A DNA stretch of 12,993 bases, taken from positions 1-12,993 of the forward strand of contig JAHJNP010000244.1 in NCBI GenBank assembly GCA_018820745.1, given 5' to 3'. The stretch is from Gammaproteobacteria bacterium (GTDB lineage Bacteria; Pseudomonadota; Gammaproteobacteria; Burkholderiales; Thiobacillaceae). The position numbers were made by a program, and so were the translations under genes. The notes under the pieces are model-generated. The model saw only the letters and a list, made by a program, of their open reading frames with translations. It ran no database searches and was not told the DNA's origin. Below, one piece after another: positions 12,732 through 12,993 of the stretch; positions within the stretch are counted from its first letter, which is position 1, and every line of letters starts with the position of its first letter.

Positions 12732-12993
12732 CATGAAGGATGTCTCATGCGCCGGGCGTTTTTAACTTCCCATACAAAGATGCCAAGCAGGAGAACCATC
12801 AGGCCGACGACCAGGCCGATATTTTCAAGAAAGAACGACTCGCCGATAAATACGAGGAGAAAAGCAAACGGAATTTCCAACAGTGCCAACGCCAGGAAGA
12901 ATGACCGAAACGGATATCGCACCGCTCCCAGGGCATACCCAGCGATCTCGGCCGGAAGCGAGCTGATAACGATAAGCACGAACGAAAAAGGGA
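12731..12993 (-). CDS. VTT (DedA/TVP38)-like membrane protein, 5' partial
   Basis: The frame is open past the right edge; about 86 C-terminal residues are visible. They hold a re-entrant-like segment (SSLPAEIAGYALGAVRYPF) with Pro and Gly spaced as in VTT-domain (SNARE-associated, DedA/TVP38) proteins, then two strong transmembrane helices (FFLALALLEIPFAFLLVFIG and IGLVVGLMVLLLGIFVW) and a basic cytoplasmic end (EVKNARRMRHPS). VTT proteins are inner-membrane proteins linked to lipid flipping and envelope stress. The N-terminal half is needed to confirm the family. The GTG at 12979 is internal, not the start. Confidence 0.55.
   Translation of the reverse strand, partial: PFSFVLIVISSLPAEIAGYALGAVRYPFRSFFLALALLEIPFAFLLVFIGESFFLENIGLVVGLMVLLLGIFVWEVKNARRMRHPS

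Overview
The window is GC-rich, densely coded DNA that reads as Betaproteobacteria, most likely a chemolithoautotroph of the Thiobacillus type. The evidence is the 3' part of a cbbO-type Rubisco-activase gene at the left edge, a small SoxA/TsdA-like c-type cytochrome, and a short protein (6738-7142, minus) whose family I recall mainly from betaproteobacteria. No taxonomic marker is present, so this is inference. I see no rRNA, tRNA, CRISPR array, transposase or phage gene.

Left part (1-5025, plus strand): the end of cbbO, a patatin-like phospholipase lipoprotein, a 405-bp gap, then a two-gene unit: a GpsA-type glycerol-3-phosphate dehydrogenase overlapping by 8 bp a HAD-IIB (sucrose-phosphatase-like) phosphatase that ends in a 4 x 15-bp tandem repeat. 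The gap is the most information-rich non-coding stretch here. It has a near-consensus sigma-70 promoter, two palindromic TTGCGCAA boxes over the predicted start site, a possible 24-codon leader ORF ending inside a 12-bp hairpin, and more stems before a good ribosome binding site. The pair could make or dephosphorylate a glycerol-derived compatible solute such as glucosylglycerol, but no glycosyltransferase lies in the window.

Middle (5070-8098): on the minus strand a membrane diguanylate cyclase with an intact GGDEF and I-site, then a GIY-YIG-like protein 9 bp downstream, and separately the short conserved hypothetical. On the plus strand are two overlapping small ORFs (48 and 86 aa). A 90-aa minus-strand hypothetical follows; a 23-codon ORF with a strong Shine-Dalgarno overlaps its start.

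Right part (8236-12993): a glycerophosphodiester phosphodiesterase and a SohB-type S49 peptidase share an ATGA overlap. A 385-bp gap with several palindromes precedes an exported monoheme cytochrome c. Then come a convergent minus-strand DUF2892 membrane protein with a possible 29-aa membrane ORF upstream, a membrane-anchored alpha/beta hydrolase, and a VTT-like membrane protein cut by the window end.

Common threads are glycerol phosphate and lipid metabolism (patatin lipase, GpsA, GDPD) and envelope proteins, but these lie in separate transcription units and are not shown to form one system.
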